33,240 nt of DNA from Nemertoderma westbladi. Lineage: Eukaryota; Xenacoelomorpha; Nemertodermatida; Nemertodermatidae. The notes under the pieces are model-generated. The model saw only the letters and a program-made list of their open reading frames with translations. It was not told the DNA's origin and ran no database searches. Position numbers and translations under genes: made by a program. The DNA lies in contig JAUCBJ010005418.1 in NCBI GenBank assembly GCA_032718475.1, forward strand, positions 1 to 33,240, written 5' to 3'. This document shows positions 9,631 through 18,880 of this stretch, piece after piece (within the stretch, counting starts at the first letter, position 1; each line of letters starts with the position of its first letter).

Positions 9631-10248
9631 ATGTATTTAGGAGCCCGCTTGACAGCGGGATACTTACTGTAAGAATCTTCAGGATACATTACACTGACTG
9701 ACATACTGACTGATAATTATCTAGGTTAAGGCACTTCCTGCCTGGCGATTTTGATGAAATTTTGCAAGTACATTGCTTTGGTGGTTCATAATCGCGTTAC
9801 AAAATTTCAGATCGATTCTATGTGTGGTATTCGATATATTTAGTTTTTTGACATTGTTTTGTCGCGAAATTAAAAGCAATGGTAAAATAACAGCTGGTGT
9901 TCATGATGAAATATGGCTCAATATGTTATACACAGTCATAGAAAAACGTGTTGGTTGCCAAGTTTTACTAGTAGTCTATAAGGAAAGGCAATGTTTACTC
10001 ACACATAAGCTGTTGGTTTCTAATGTATTACCCCATAAGCTGATTGCTCTCCCAGTGCTTCCTAAGGGTATATCTACAATAACGTTACTCACTCTGCTAT
10101 GTTAGGGGGTGGATCAGGAGAATGAATTTTAGTTACACAAAGCAGTGTGTTGTGTCCTATTGCAGTCGATACTCACTGTGGATTGCAAAATGTTTTATAG
10201 TTGACCTACACTATAATACAGTAGTTGCATGTATTTAAGGAGCCCGCT
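9631..10248. repeat. dispersed member of the hairpin-repeat family
   Basis: Starts ATGTATTTAGGAGCCCGCT with a hairpin (CCCGCT 9644-9649, loop TGAC, AGCGGG 9654-9659), then TTACTGTAAGAAT, ACTGACTG runs and GATTTTGATGAAATTTTG. Bases 10003-10054 match 4139-4190. At 10229 the opening ATGTATTTAAGGAGCCCGCT occurs again, so this is one ~598-bp unit followed by the start of another. It lacks the AT core of the 1.49-kb copies. The frame at 9773-10105 is not considered a gene because homologous copies do not keep it. Confidence 0.75.
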
Positions 10249-11380
10249 CTGGCTTACTGCCTAACTTAGCAGTAATACCTATATTACATATTCACATATT
10301 AAAAATATTCTTATTTTTTTTATTACATACGATTTTTTAGCTGAAGCATTAATAGTGTAAATTAATTTAATTATATTTTAATACCATTACTACATTGGCA
10401 TACTGTAAGATAAGTTTTAATATTTCTTACAAATAGTGGTGCGAGCATAAATCAAATCACGCAAATTTAAAAGAACCGCGTGTGTTGTCATAGCAAAGTT
10501 TCAGTTTTTATTATGTGGGACGAGCCACAAAGTACTGCTGAGAAAGACTGAAAGGTTTAAAGACTGTATGTCAACAATGTTATTATTATTATAGTCTGCG
10601 CCACAAACAGAATATGCCAAATAATTAAATTAGAAATATGAATTTCAGAAAAATAACTATCGGACTTGGCTGAAGAAATCGAATTATAATCCACTTAGTT
10701 TGTTATATTGATGATATTATTACTCTCTGGGAATGTGTTGGAATGGGAGATTGTAAATTATTATTGAACAGTAAATATTACATATCCCATAAAAGTCGTC
10801 ATAATTAATTGTGTAGAAACAATTGTTCACCTTCTCGTTTAGATTAATTAGTAAATAAATAAATTAGTTTAGATATTTTCTGTTAGCGAATTTATTTCGA
10901 ATAATAAAAAAGTGTGTAGGCCGATTGTATGGTTGTTTAATTTGCGTTATGATTTTTCGCCATGACCTAGACTTCTATTAATTGTTAAATCGAATGGTTT
11001 TCAAAAAGAAAGGTAACCGTACCTGTACTGGTAAATCTAACTTGTTATTTATCTGGTTGTGAATCATGGGCATTTTCTTATAAATATTCGGTTGTTAGTG
11101 GCAGCAAAGTTTCATTTTTTATTATGAGGGGCAAGCCACAAAGTCAGCTATGTATCATCACACCATTTAGACAATTGTTTAGTTTAGTATTGGCTAGGAT
11201 TCTTCCCCCTGGGCTCCTTCCAGCCAGCTTGCTGGCTCTCTAGTTGTTAACAATGTAATGTATTCGCGTTAGCACTTTAATATTACATAAAATAATATCC
11301 AAAACAAACAAACTAGTCGTATATAAAATTTACCATATAAATAGCCATATATATTGGCCAAGCGATGTTCTAACCCTATA
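10249..11380. other. no gene; two 41-bp dispersed repeats
   Basis: AT-rich and non-coding. A 41-base block reading GCAAAGTTTCA, a T run, TTATG, then a GGGCGAGCCACAAAGT-like end occurs at 10493-10533 and 11104-11144 in the same orientation. The GAGCCAC half resembles the inverted-repeat tips at 22.9-23.1 kb. A palindrome AGCCAGC-TT-GCTGGCT lies near 11220. Confidence 0.5.
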
Positions 11381-11384
11381 TTAT

Positions 11385-11904
11385 GTGTATGTTATTATTT
11401 ATCCGGTTTGTCGATCTACGCGTCCCCGCCGTGTGTGAAAGGTAAAAGAGTTTGTGTTGTTCGTCGTATATAATGTTCGGGTATATAAGTAGATATAGAT
11501 AGTGACCGTAATATAGAGTTGTATATGGAACGCGGGAGACGGTGATTGAAGTCCTGGTACTTCCCTAGCTAAACTAACCTAACTAACACCAATAACACAC
11601 TGAGATAACTGAATAACTGATTACTGGGTAACTGCTAATATATTGCACGGTTTGGCCTTGCTACAGTACCTAGTCGATGCTTCCCCCCCTGATTGGTTAA
11701 TATCCCTGTTGGCGCCCTTTGGAGTGTTTCCGTTCACTCCAGCTATTCTCTCTGTGTCAGGGGAGTAACCCCTGACCCTTATTGTGCGTTCTCCCTTCCC
11801 ACTTTGTTGGGGAGACACGAGTGGTTGATTACCCAATCTCGTGGCCCCCAATATTGCTTATCGGCTTGCTTTGTGGGGTGTTAGCGGGATTGAATAAGCT
11901 AACA
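11385..11904 (-). mobile_element. possible minus-strand LTR
   Basis: Read on the minus strand, a purine tract (GCATGGGGGGAG) is followed at 11904 by TGTTAGC, which is how a polypurine tract meets the start of a 3' LTR. The other end was not fixed; TGTTATTATT near 11388 is a candidate. No matching second LTR or primer-binding site was found. The same position also forms a hairpin (GTGTTAGC 11878-11885 with GCTAACAC 11898-11905), an alternative explanation. Confidence 0.2.
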
Positions 11905-12560
11905 CTCCCCCCATGCTATCTTCCTGGTGAGAATATAGCATCCACCTAAAGGGCGCTACAATCCCGCTGGATCCCGATCTAGCATCGGGTGTGGGGTGGT
12001 ATTATTTTCTCTCGGAGCTGGCTTTCCAGGCCGCTCCCTATGGGTATGATAACGCTACCCTGTTCGCCTGGCGTCCCATGTTGGGCCGATCGTGCATTCC
12101 TCTCACACGATTTTTGTTTCCCCAACACTTTCGCCCTGACTCTACTCTTTTCTCACCCAGATTATCCTCTACTTCTCCTCTCTCCCGCTCTAACTCTCGG
12201 ACTTCCCCGTCCCTTACTCTGCCTCTATTCCTCTCTCCCCATGCTCGAATCGCATCCGCACTCTCTCCGCACTCCGCACTATTATTCCGTCCCTCAACCC
12301 CTCTTTTACTACCTTATCCCTTCTGACGAATCTCACCCCCCCTCCCGTGCCGTCGCACTCAAGAAGTGTGAAATCGTCTGGCATCTCGTCCATAGTGCCA
12401 TAGTCAGTTGCCCCCCCCCCCCCCCCCCGTCCCAGTAGCTAATTGAGAAAGGTTGTATGACTATAGTACTTACTTCGAGCATATATATTTCGTAGATTAC
12501 TGATTGCTACGTACGTACATACAAATTGCACTTATTTTGATTATTTAGATTAATTAATAG
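11905..12560. other. CT-rich region with an 18-base C run
   Basis: From about 12115 to 12430 the plus strand is dominated by C and T, ending in 18 consecutive Cs (12411-12428). Open frames here, up to about 149 codons, reflect the skewed composition and show no domain. The start (11905-12110) is GC-richer and might be the 3' end of a retroelement, but nothing is recognisable. Confidence 0.4.
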
Positions 12561-12812
12561 TTCGCACGTAAGTTTCAGTTTATCCCTCCTGACTTTGGGA
12601 ATCTGTCTATCTCTCTTGAGATGGTTCCCTCCCTGGGTCGTTTCCTGGTTACTGTCGCCCTTCTGGGATCTGTCTTCTGTCTTCGGACTCTCGCCGCCAC
12701 CTCCTTACTGATCCCGGTGGTTGGCCCCTTGGGTGCTGGTGTTATCAGCTCCCGATATCGCTTCACGGGCGGCCCCTCCGAGTGGCCCTGTTGTCTCCCC
12801 CTGGTGGCATCC
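12561..12812. other. GC-richer segment of unknown origin
   Basis: This block is markedly richer in G and C than its flanks and is open in more than one frame. The minus-strand reading is basic and Pro/Arg-rich; the plus-strand reading starts with a hydrophobic stretch. Neither is recognisable. It joins abruptly to the fragment starting at 12813. Confidence 0.3.
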
Positions 12813-13055
12813 CATAAAACAAAGCACATACCAACTGATTTAATTCGCAATAGTTTAGAAGGAACTGCTGATATAGACTTTCCATTTCCACGGTTTGCTT
12901 GCCACACACAAGCTGTAGAGAGGATTGTTAAACTTGTCACTGAGGTTTCAGTGGCCGTGTGAGGGTTTACAAGACGAGATGGAGCAATTCGCAACAAGCT
13001 GAGATCTTACTCTAAGATGAAGAGCTTCGAAAGCAAGAAAGACTACATGGTCTAA
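12813..13055 (+). pseudogene. C-terminal fragment of a conserved invertebrate protein family
   Basis: An 81-codon stretch with FACHTQAVERIVKLVTEVS, then RRDGAIRNKLRSYSK, then SFESKKDY and a terminal TAA. From memory, the CHTQAVER...KLVTEAS...RDG...S-K block is the conserved C-terminal signature of a large family of uncharacterised proteins in insects, crustaceans and cnidarians that is probably transposon-linked; I cannot verify this here. A TGA at 12960-12962 interrupts the frame where the family usually has Cys-Gly, so one base change (TGT to TGA) explains it. The N-terminal part is absent. No acceptor is obvious, so this is most likely a dead insertion or retained terminal exon. Confidence 0.6.
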
Positions 13056-13823
13056 TCTAATATACTTTAACTGAGCTCTCTGACAGATACCACACAAACC
13101 TACTGTATATTTATACTAGAATATTTACTTTGGGTTTTAATCAAACATTGATATTATAATACTTTAGTTAACTCTTAAATATGTTTACATATTTAGTTTA
13201 TATAAAGGGATTGAAACATGAAATATTCAACAAACAATTAACATATTAACAAATTTTTTATACCTTGGAATTTCAACAGCAAATCATGCTTATCATTCAT
13301 TCTACCCCATGTAAATCGACCATTATGATTTAAAAGAGCACAAATATGGCTCCATAGGGCCACAGAAGTGCATCAAATTCAGATTTACTAATTTCGGATA
13401 ATTGCAGCTTATCACACTTATTATGCAGCTTCACCGGAGTATGTTTTTGGACATAAAAAACGACAAAATTGAGCTCAGTGAACAAAATATTGTCCCTAGC
13501 GTACAGAAATTAAATATTTCATAACTAAATCGACTATTGCGCTTCGAATGAGACTAAAGTGAGCTCAAGGGAGTGAATAGAAGCGCTAAAACCTTCAAAT
13601 AGACTGACCGTTTTCAAATGCATTATCGCGCCTCTACTTTTCAAACTTCAGAGGCTTTGGGGGGGAGCAAGGACTTAATCAAATTAAAAAAATATTTTGC
13701 ATGCATATTTCTAAAGCCCATGTGCCACTTTTTAGCACTAGCCATTCTTTGATTTCCAACTTTTGCAAAATTCGATCCACCCTATATATACAGACCAATA
13801 TTATTTTGGAAAATTTACCAGTG
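13056..13823. other. AT-rich stretch, no gene
   Basis: No conserved frame, no clear repeat and no RNA gene are seen. A GGGGGGG run lies near 13661. Confidence 0.5.
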
Positions 13824-14140
13824 GATGATGATGATCGGCTTGCACTAGGGTGCAGTGCCAGCGGCCCCAGAAACATAGCGCCCCCAGATCTTGCGGTCAG
13901 CCATACAATTTCCTAATTCATTCCTGTTCTCAAGTCCTGTGTCCTTGAGCAGGCGTTTGAGGAAAGTCATTGGCTGTCCACCACGTCTATTCTCGCCAGC
14001 AGGCTGCCACAGCACAAGGTTGTGTACAGGTTGATTCTGCCGGCGGAAACAGTGCCCAGCAAGCATTAGATGGCGTTTCTGCAGGGTGATGCTAGGTCTT
14101 GGCAATGAGATGCTACCATATTTATATAACACCTCATTGC
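13824..14140 (-). mobile_element. 5'-truncated LINE, C-terminal end
   Basis: The minus-strand frame (14132-13845) carries ITLQKRHLMLAGHCFR, then NLVLWQP, RRGGQP, LKDTGLE and MADRKIWGR. This is the usual arrangement at the C-terminus of RTE/Dong-like non-LTR reverse transcriptases (L-x-R-R-x-x-GH, LW-P, RG-P-x-T, DTG, M-DR-x-W). Just past the stop, minus-strand ATC repeats (GATGATGATGAT on plus, 13824-13835) form the short tandem tail typical of such elements. Reverse transcriptase and endonuclease domains are missing, which fits 5' truncation during insertion. The clade assignment is less certain than the LINE call. Confidence 0.75.
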
Positions 14141-14157
14141 TTATGTGTGCATCATTT

Positions 14158-14230
14158 GGTCGGTTCTGCCGGAATGCGGTGCGGTCTGTTCTACAGGAAG
14201 GCGCTCTGTTGGTCGGTTCTGCCGGAAGGG
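14158..14230. repeat. short tandem GGTCGGTTCTGCCGGAA motif
   Basis: GGTCGGTTCTGCCGGAA occurs at 14158-14174 and 14211-14227, with a diverged copy (GGTCTGTTCTACAGGAA) between them. It lies directly upstream, in LINE orientation, of the truncated LINE. Confidence 0.7.
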
Positions 14231-14535
14231 GACTGTTGGTTAATTTTATTAATTGATTAATAGATGTCTGTTATTTATTAATAGATAAATTGTCTGTTAT
14301 TAAAGATTTGTTAATAGAATACGTGTCATATAAATAATTTCAGATTTTTAAGTTTGAGGATGTTCTCAAATTCAGTTTCAAACTATCAGAGTGATACTAC
14401 AACATGTCTGCCATCATTACATTTACCTCTGTAATAATATCGACTTTACTTTTTCTGTAGGCCTAATAAACTTATAAATAAATACTATGATCTATAATAT
14501 TACAAGTAATAAATAACCTTATTAAAATATTGTAG

Positions 14536-15382
14536 ATGGAGGTAGCTCTACCATATGTATGCGGTTCGCAGATCGCCGACAACACTGTAATGCAGGCAGT
14601 TATTCTTTCTGTTAGCTATTGTCCAGCAAGGAAGAAAGAGGCAGCTGGAGCACCAACTGCCAAAAAACAGCGCACTTCATATCACACGCTGTTGTTCGCC
14701 CTGTAAGTTAATAAAATATTTAATAATTATATTGAAATTGAAATTAATACCTTTTTTGAAATAATATGTTACCCACTTAATATACATTTAACAGATGTGA
14801 AACACAGGATTCGATTTTCAGGAATTATAAAAATACCATAGCATCATTTAGACTGTTAAATTACAATTTAGCTTGACCAAAATTACCATAAAGTAAAATA
14901 TATCACGTTTTACTGTAGCTGAACATATATTTTATAAAGATTAAAAGATTTTATAAATACTGAAATATATTAACAATAAATAACATTTGAACCCTAATAA
15001 TTATAATTATTTTTACACTACTGCACTAACATTAATATTTTTGGAAATTTATTCAGATATTTAATTAGTGGCGAGACATTTGCCATGTTGGCTGAGCATC
15101 CCCATACTACGGCGTTATATTTTCACTCTGCTGGAGTTGGCGTCGGATCGTTCATACGGATAGTAGAACCAACAACCACTGGAAACACGATTGTTAATCT
15201 AACGGTGATACCCCAAACAAACACGATTGTTAATCTACCAGTGATTACCACGGACGCGAAGTTGGAGCTGATGAACGACCCGCCGACAATACCCCCAGTA
15301 TCGAGTCTTCCATCCCTCATAGGCTCATCGAAGGAACTCAAAAGGCTTTTACATGCGACTAGAATCATTGCAGTTACAACGG
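14536..15382 (+). CDS. OB-fold-like protein gene, paralogue A (two exons, partial)
   Basis: Exon 1 is 14536-14702, ending CT|GTAAGT. Exon 2 is 15057-15382, after TTCAG and ending G|GTGAGT, so at least one more exon follows. The intron splits a leucine codon in phase 2. The peptide (about 164 residues) has QAVILSVS, a basic KK/KKQR segment, SYHTLLFAL, then SGETFAMLAE, GVGVGSFIRIVEP and a Pro-rich tail. Alternating beta-strand-like segments with a G-x-G turn suggest an RPA-like OB fold; that is inference. Exon 2 has an in-frame 36-bp duplication (15183 and 15219) that repeats NTIVNL. Paralogue B at 20494-19749 shares the motifs and the intron position. The ATG at 14536 follows a TTGTAG that could itself be an acceptor, so the true start may be further upstream. 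The later exon was not located; the frame at 16332 is a candidate. Confidence 0.6.
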
Positions 15383-16241
15383 GTGAGTTTATTGTCATGT
15401 TTATTCTTTAATGTCATAACTCAACACACAGTTACTAAAATTAAAAATAATAGTATGTTGTAAATGTATATAACAATGTTCTGAATTTGTAATATAGAAT
15501 ACTAAATACGAAAGCTGTACCTGCAAAATATTCTTGAGAAAAAGCAAACTACATTGAACGCAATCTATAGTTTTTCATTTTTTCAATCTGATATATTTAT
15601 TATAGTGGTCATTTTGTGGCTAACAGTCTGACAGTTGGTATCAGACCATCTATGTATCTGACAGTTGCAGTTAGCGCACTAGGGGTCCGGTAAATCCTTA
15701 CCCCATGGGCTGTTACCTCTCTGACTGACAGCGCAACAGCCCCTTGCTGTATAGGGAAAAGGGCCCATTATGAATAATCAATAGGCCTACAGTCAGTCGG
15801 GCACTTTTGCAAATTTGGCCTTAGTTCAAATTTGGACTCTGATTTTCAAATTTGTACTTTTAAGTACAAATTTGGCATTAACTTTGAAAGCAATGCTTAC
15901 ACAGTGCTTAATTGTGCATTGCGGCATCCAAAACTTTGATTACCGGTATCTAAAGTCTTATTAAAAATTAAAATATTTCACCATGTGTAAAAAAATTTCA
16001 CCATGTGTGCGGCATATGGGAAATATTTATAATTTTCGAAAGTTCAAATTTGAACTCAAATGCCAATATTGTACTTTACTGCTGTATGTTAGCGCTAGGC
16101 TCTACCGGTACAGCACTAGGTGCTGCATGCCGGTACTAATTATGTATAGGCTACTTTCACTGTCTGACTCTCTGCCTGTACTTCAGTAGTATGACTGCAT
16201 AACCTACCAGTCAGTGCCAGAACTGCAAAACTGCATCATAC
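15383..16241. other. intron or intergenic sequence with a perfect 13-bp inverted repeat
   Basis: No gene is seen. CAAATTTGTACTT (15847-15859) is followed after TT by its exact complement AAGTACAAATTTG (15862-15874). Further CAAATTTG copies lie just upstream. TCTGACAGTTG occurs twice near 15630-15660. Confidence 0.6.
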
Positions 16242-16331
16242 ATGCATTGCATAGGTTCGCCTATTCTGCTATTGGCCTTACATTTCCACTCTGAATTTAC
16301 AGATTTAAACGATTTAAACCACATATTTGCA

Positions 16332-17271
16332 ATGGAAGATATGGAAGATGTCCAACTATTGGAATGCGTGGCTGGACTGGTTGGTGCTGCAGCTGCTGAA
16401 GCTGATGCAGTTCCTGTTGAGGACTCTGGGACCGGGACTACCGATATTGATATATGTGTTACGTCTAAAGGAACCAGTACAAGCCAAACTAATGTGACTT
16501 CAAGCATTGGCGTTTCTGACCAGACCTCAGCCTCTGGGCTACTTCAGACGGTTGCGGGAAGCACAAGTCCCAGAACCACGGCTAAGACCAGTACCCCTGC
16601 GAAACGGCACTATAAGAAACGGGAGCCGTTTCCGACACCAAAACGGTCAAGTATATTTACCAAGAAATGCCGTCAACTCCTTACTGATGCGGAAATTATG
16701 CACTACCAACTAAGAGCACATGTATCCGTTTACATCGAGAACGAAAAATCAACTATCAAGCGATTTTACACCAGTTCGGAGAGAGCGGAGTCAGTTAGGA
16801 AGAAGCTAATGATGGATACTAGCTCTGGGACATATTCGCGAACCTCCAGTCCCTGTGGTAGTGGGGGTCAAATATCAATTCTCTCAGATGAAAGCGCTTA
16901 CGTACCTCTCCCATCGCCAATAAGTCGTCGTAAATTTGCTTCGAATTATACTCAGACCGATCACCATAAGACTGTGACTTACCAAGATGCAAAGGTGCAG
17001 ACTGATACTGTCAGGTCTGGGTGGGTATACGGCCACCGGAGCGGGTGCTATTGACCCAATGAAATGTGCCATATGCGGCAATACTTGGAGAAGTGGAAAC
17101 GGGATCGACGAGTGGATTGGCTGCGATAAGACTTCAGGGAGAAAGAAATGTCAGCGCTGGATTGAGGCCAGCTGCATTGGCATTGAGGTGAGAACTGAGC
17201 GAGATAGACTGAGTCTGAAAAACGTAAAGTGGTTTTGTGCGGACCACCAAGTGCAAAGGAAAAGGCATTGA
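16332..17271 (+). CDS. Ser/Thr-rich protein with C-terminal PHD-like Cys cluster (frameshifted)
   Basis: The first part runs from ATG 16332 (an upstream ATG at 16242 is also in frame) to the basic KRHYKKREPFPTPKR region and an Arg/Lys-rich helix-like segment near 16670-16800. It ends in a YTQTD / KVQTDTV repeat and hits a stop at 17052-17054. A second frame, shifted by one base and overlapping from 16987, reads MKCAICGNTW, then WIGCD, a KKC, a second Cys, and WFCADH near the end. That spacing (CxxC...C...C-x6-C...CxxH) resembles a degenerate PHD or treble-clef finger. The shift falls between about 17010 and 17050. It may be a mutation, a very short intron or a sequencing error. Function is unknown; a chromatin or nucleic-acid role is inference. 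It lies 0.95 kb after paralogue A on the same strand and could be its continuation. Confidence 0.5.
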
Positions 17272-17541
17272 TAACTTTTTATAATTACCAATTTATATTA
17301 TATATTATTTCATATTATTTACAGATAATATACATAGGCAATGTTTGCATTCACTAATACATATTCGAAAGAATAGATTCTTGGTCTCTGGTTTTGTGCG
17401 GACCACCAAGTGCAATGGAAAAGGCATTGCTAACTTTTTATAATTACCAATTTATATTATATATTGTATCATATTCTTTACAGATATATATAGGCAATGT
17501 TTGCATTCACTAATACGTATTCGAAATAATAGGGAAGGAAT
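17231..17541. repeat. tandem duplication of the gene's 3' end, ~160 bp
   Basis: Bases 17231-17380 and 17393-17541 are near-identical, beginning TGGTTTTGTGCGGACCACCA and ending near TATTCGAAA and AATAG. The duplication copies the last 14 codons of the PHD-like frame and the 3' flank. In the second copy a change (TGATAAC to TGCTAAC) removes the original stop, although that copy is not connected to a frame. Confidence 0.9.
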
Positions 17542-17964
17542 CCATTTAGCAATTGGCCAGAATTACTTAAGCAATATTTTGTACGGTAATTAGAATAAGT
17601 ATTAAGTATTTTTTATATAATAATTATTTTGTGGTTTGCAATTTAAATTTACTTCGTAATAATTATTTTATAGTAAATTCGTTTCTATTTTTGAAGGGCA
17701 TAATAATTAACTTAAGCAATATATTTATATTTAGCAATATACAATACATATTATGCATGCATCAATAAATATTAATATTACATTATTTTGTTGATTATCA
17801 GAATTATCCGAAGATCAGTTAATAATACTTGGAAATTAACCCTTCAAAACCCTTAATTTACAATGTATAATACATAACGCATGATACATGCGTATAATTC
17901 ATACGTATAATACATGGTATGATCTCTCCTTCACTATCAGCATCATCTGAGGCATAACAAAAAC
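17542..17964. other. AT-rich stretch, no gene; weak piggyBac-like motif
   Basis: TTAACCCTTCAAAACCC (17836-17852) looks like a piggyBac-type end, followed by ATGTATAATACAT and ACATGCGTATAA-type short inverted motifs (17864-17915). No partner end was found. Otherwise featureless. Confidence 0.3.
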
Positions 17965-18330
17965 TCAGGTTCCTCCTACAACCTTTGTCCTCAAGGACAG
18001 AGTCGCTTCAAGGATGACTGAACAATGGGTAGTAGGGGAAGGCAAGTTTATCATTGAAGGTGATGCTGAAAGTGAAGGAAGATCTACAGCAATCTGCCCC
18101 TCATTAAGGTCTCCGTTGCCAATACCAGTGGGGCTGGTTGCAGTCGCAGTACTGGTAATAGTCTGACTAGGCCTACAACTTGCAGCATAACCGCTATTAG
18201 TGGAACTAGTAGTTCCCAAGCTAGTGGCACTAACAGTGGTACTGATTGGCACTCTAGATGGAGCTAGAAGTACCACAAATATCAGCTACCAAAACCCCAG
18301 CACAAGCAATGGAGCCTCTGATACCACTAC
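17965..18330. other. Ser/Thr-rich possibly coding segment, strand uncertain
   Basis: The minus strand is open for 103 codons (18276-17965), very rich in Ser, Thr, Ala and Pro. The plus strand also reads sensibly, with LKDRVASRMTEQWVVGEG from about 17985, then, one base out of frame, a Ser/Thr/Gly-rich stretch near 18115-18255. That stretch resembles the TSKGTSTSQTN region of the gene at 16332. A decayed second copy of that gene on the plus strand is possible. Neither reading can be confirmed. Confidence 0.3.
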
Positions 18331-18393
18331 CTGCCTGACTTCCTACATTTCTATATTTTATAAAGTCATTGCCTCTTAATGATATAACTTTGT

Positions 18394-18753
18394 TTAGCCC
18401 TTATCACCTTTTTTACCTAGCCGCGAAATAACCCAATCAGACAATACTTCAGCCCCCGCCCCAACATTGTTTGCACCCATAATTTGCCTAACTACTGTAT
18501 AAATAGAATCTTCTAGATTATTGATGACCTTTGTAGATTTAGATTGGGACTGTGCTTCTTTAAATTCTTGCATTCGTAGTTTGGATTCTTCTTTACTTAA
18601 ATTATGAACTTTCTGAAGATGTGTAGGGAGGTACTTCTGTGGCCTAGTGGGATCGCAGATAGTGCAGTCGTATATATAGCGGATTGGTTTCGAAGGAATA
18701 ACTTTGGAGGGTCCAGTGCCAGTTGGGGTAGAATCATCTGAATCAGAATAAGA
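18394..18753 (-). CDS. terminal exon encoding a C2H2 zinc finger
   Basis: The minus-strand frame has no initiator ATG. It is preceded by a long pyrimidine tract and AAAG acceptor (ending 18754) and runs 119 codons to TAA at 18396-18394. It reads SYSDSDDSTPTGTG, then IRYIYDCTICDPTRPQKYL, with the finger completed by THLQKVH (C-x2-C-x11-H-x4-H). An acidic/basic helix follows (SKEESKLRMQEF), then EDSIYTVVRQIMGANN, SDWVISRLGKK and the stop. Composition is unlike the surrounding AT-rich DNA. A single N-terminal-type finger with a charged helix is common in proteins of transposon origin, but I do not recognise the family. Paralogue B lies 1 kb upstream on the same strand, so this could be its last exon, although B's second exon has its own stop. 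Confidence 0.5.
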   Translation of the reverse strand, partial: SYSDSDDSTPTGTGPSKVIPSKPIRYIYDCTICDPTRPQKYLPTHLQKVHNLSKEESKLRMQEFKEAQSQSKSTKVINNLEDSIYTVVRQIMGANNVGAGAEVLSDWVISRLGKKGDKG

Positions 18754-18833
18754 CTTTAGATAAGAAAGAATGGAGAGTGAAAAAAGCCTATTCCTAAACC
18801 TATTCTTAAAACCTATTCTAGGTAGGTGGGGTG

Positions 18834-18880
18834 CAGTGCCGGATTAAGCCTCAGATGGCCCTAAGGCACATTTTAGTAAT
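18834..18880 (+). mobile_element. possible hAT-type terminus, unpaired
   Basis: CAGTGCCGGATTAAGCCTC followed by GGCCCTAAGGCAC resembles the ends of hAT-like elements that I recall from animal genomes. No opposite end or 8-bp target duplication was found. A CCTATTCTTAAA-type triplicate lies just to the left (18786-18820). Confidence 0.25.

Noticed and set aside
12001-12438. Pro/Leu/Ser-rich frames of 111-149 codons
   Set aside because: Explained by the C/T-rich composition; adjacent frames are equally open.
13679-13916. Small frames overlapping the LINE 3' end
   Set aside because: They run antisense to, or outside, the recognisable LINE C-terminus and carry no motif.
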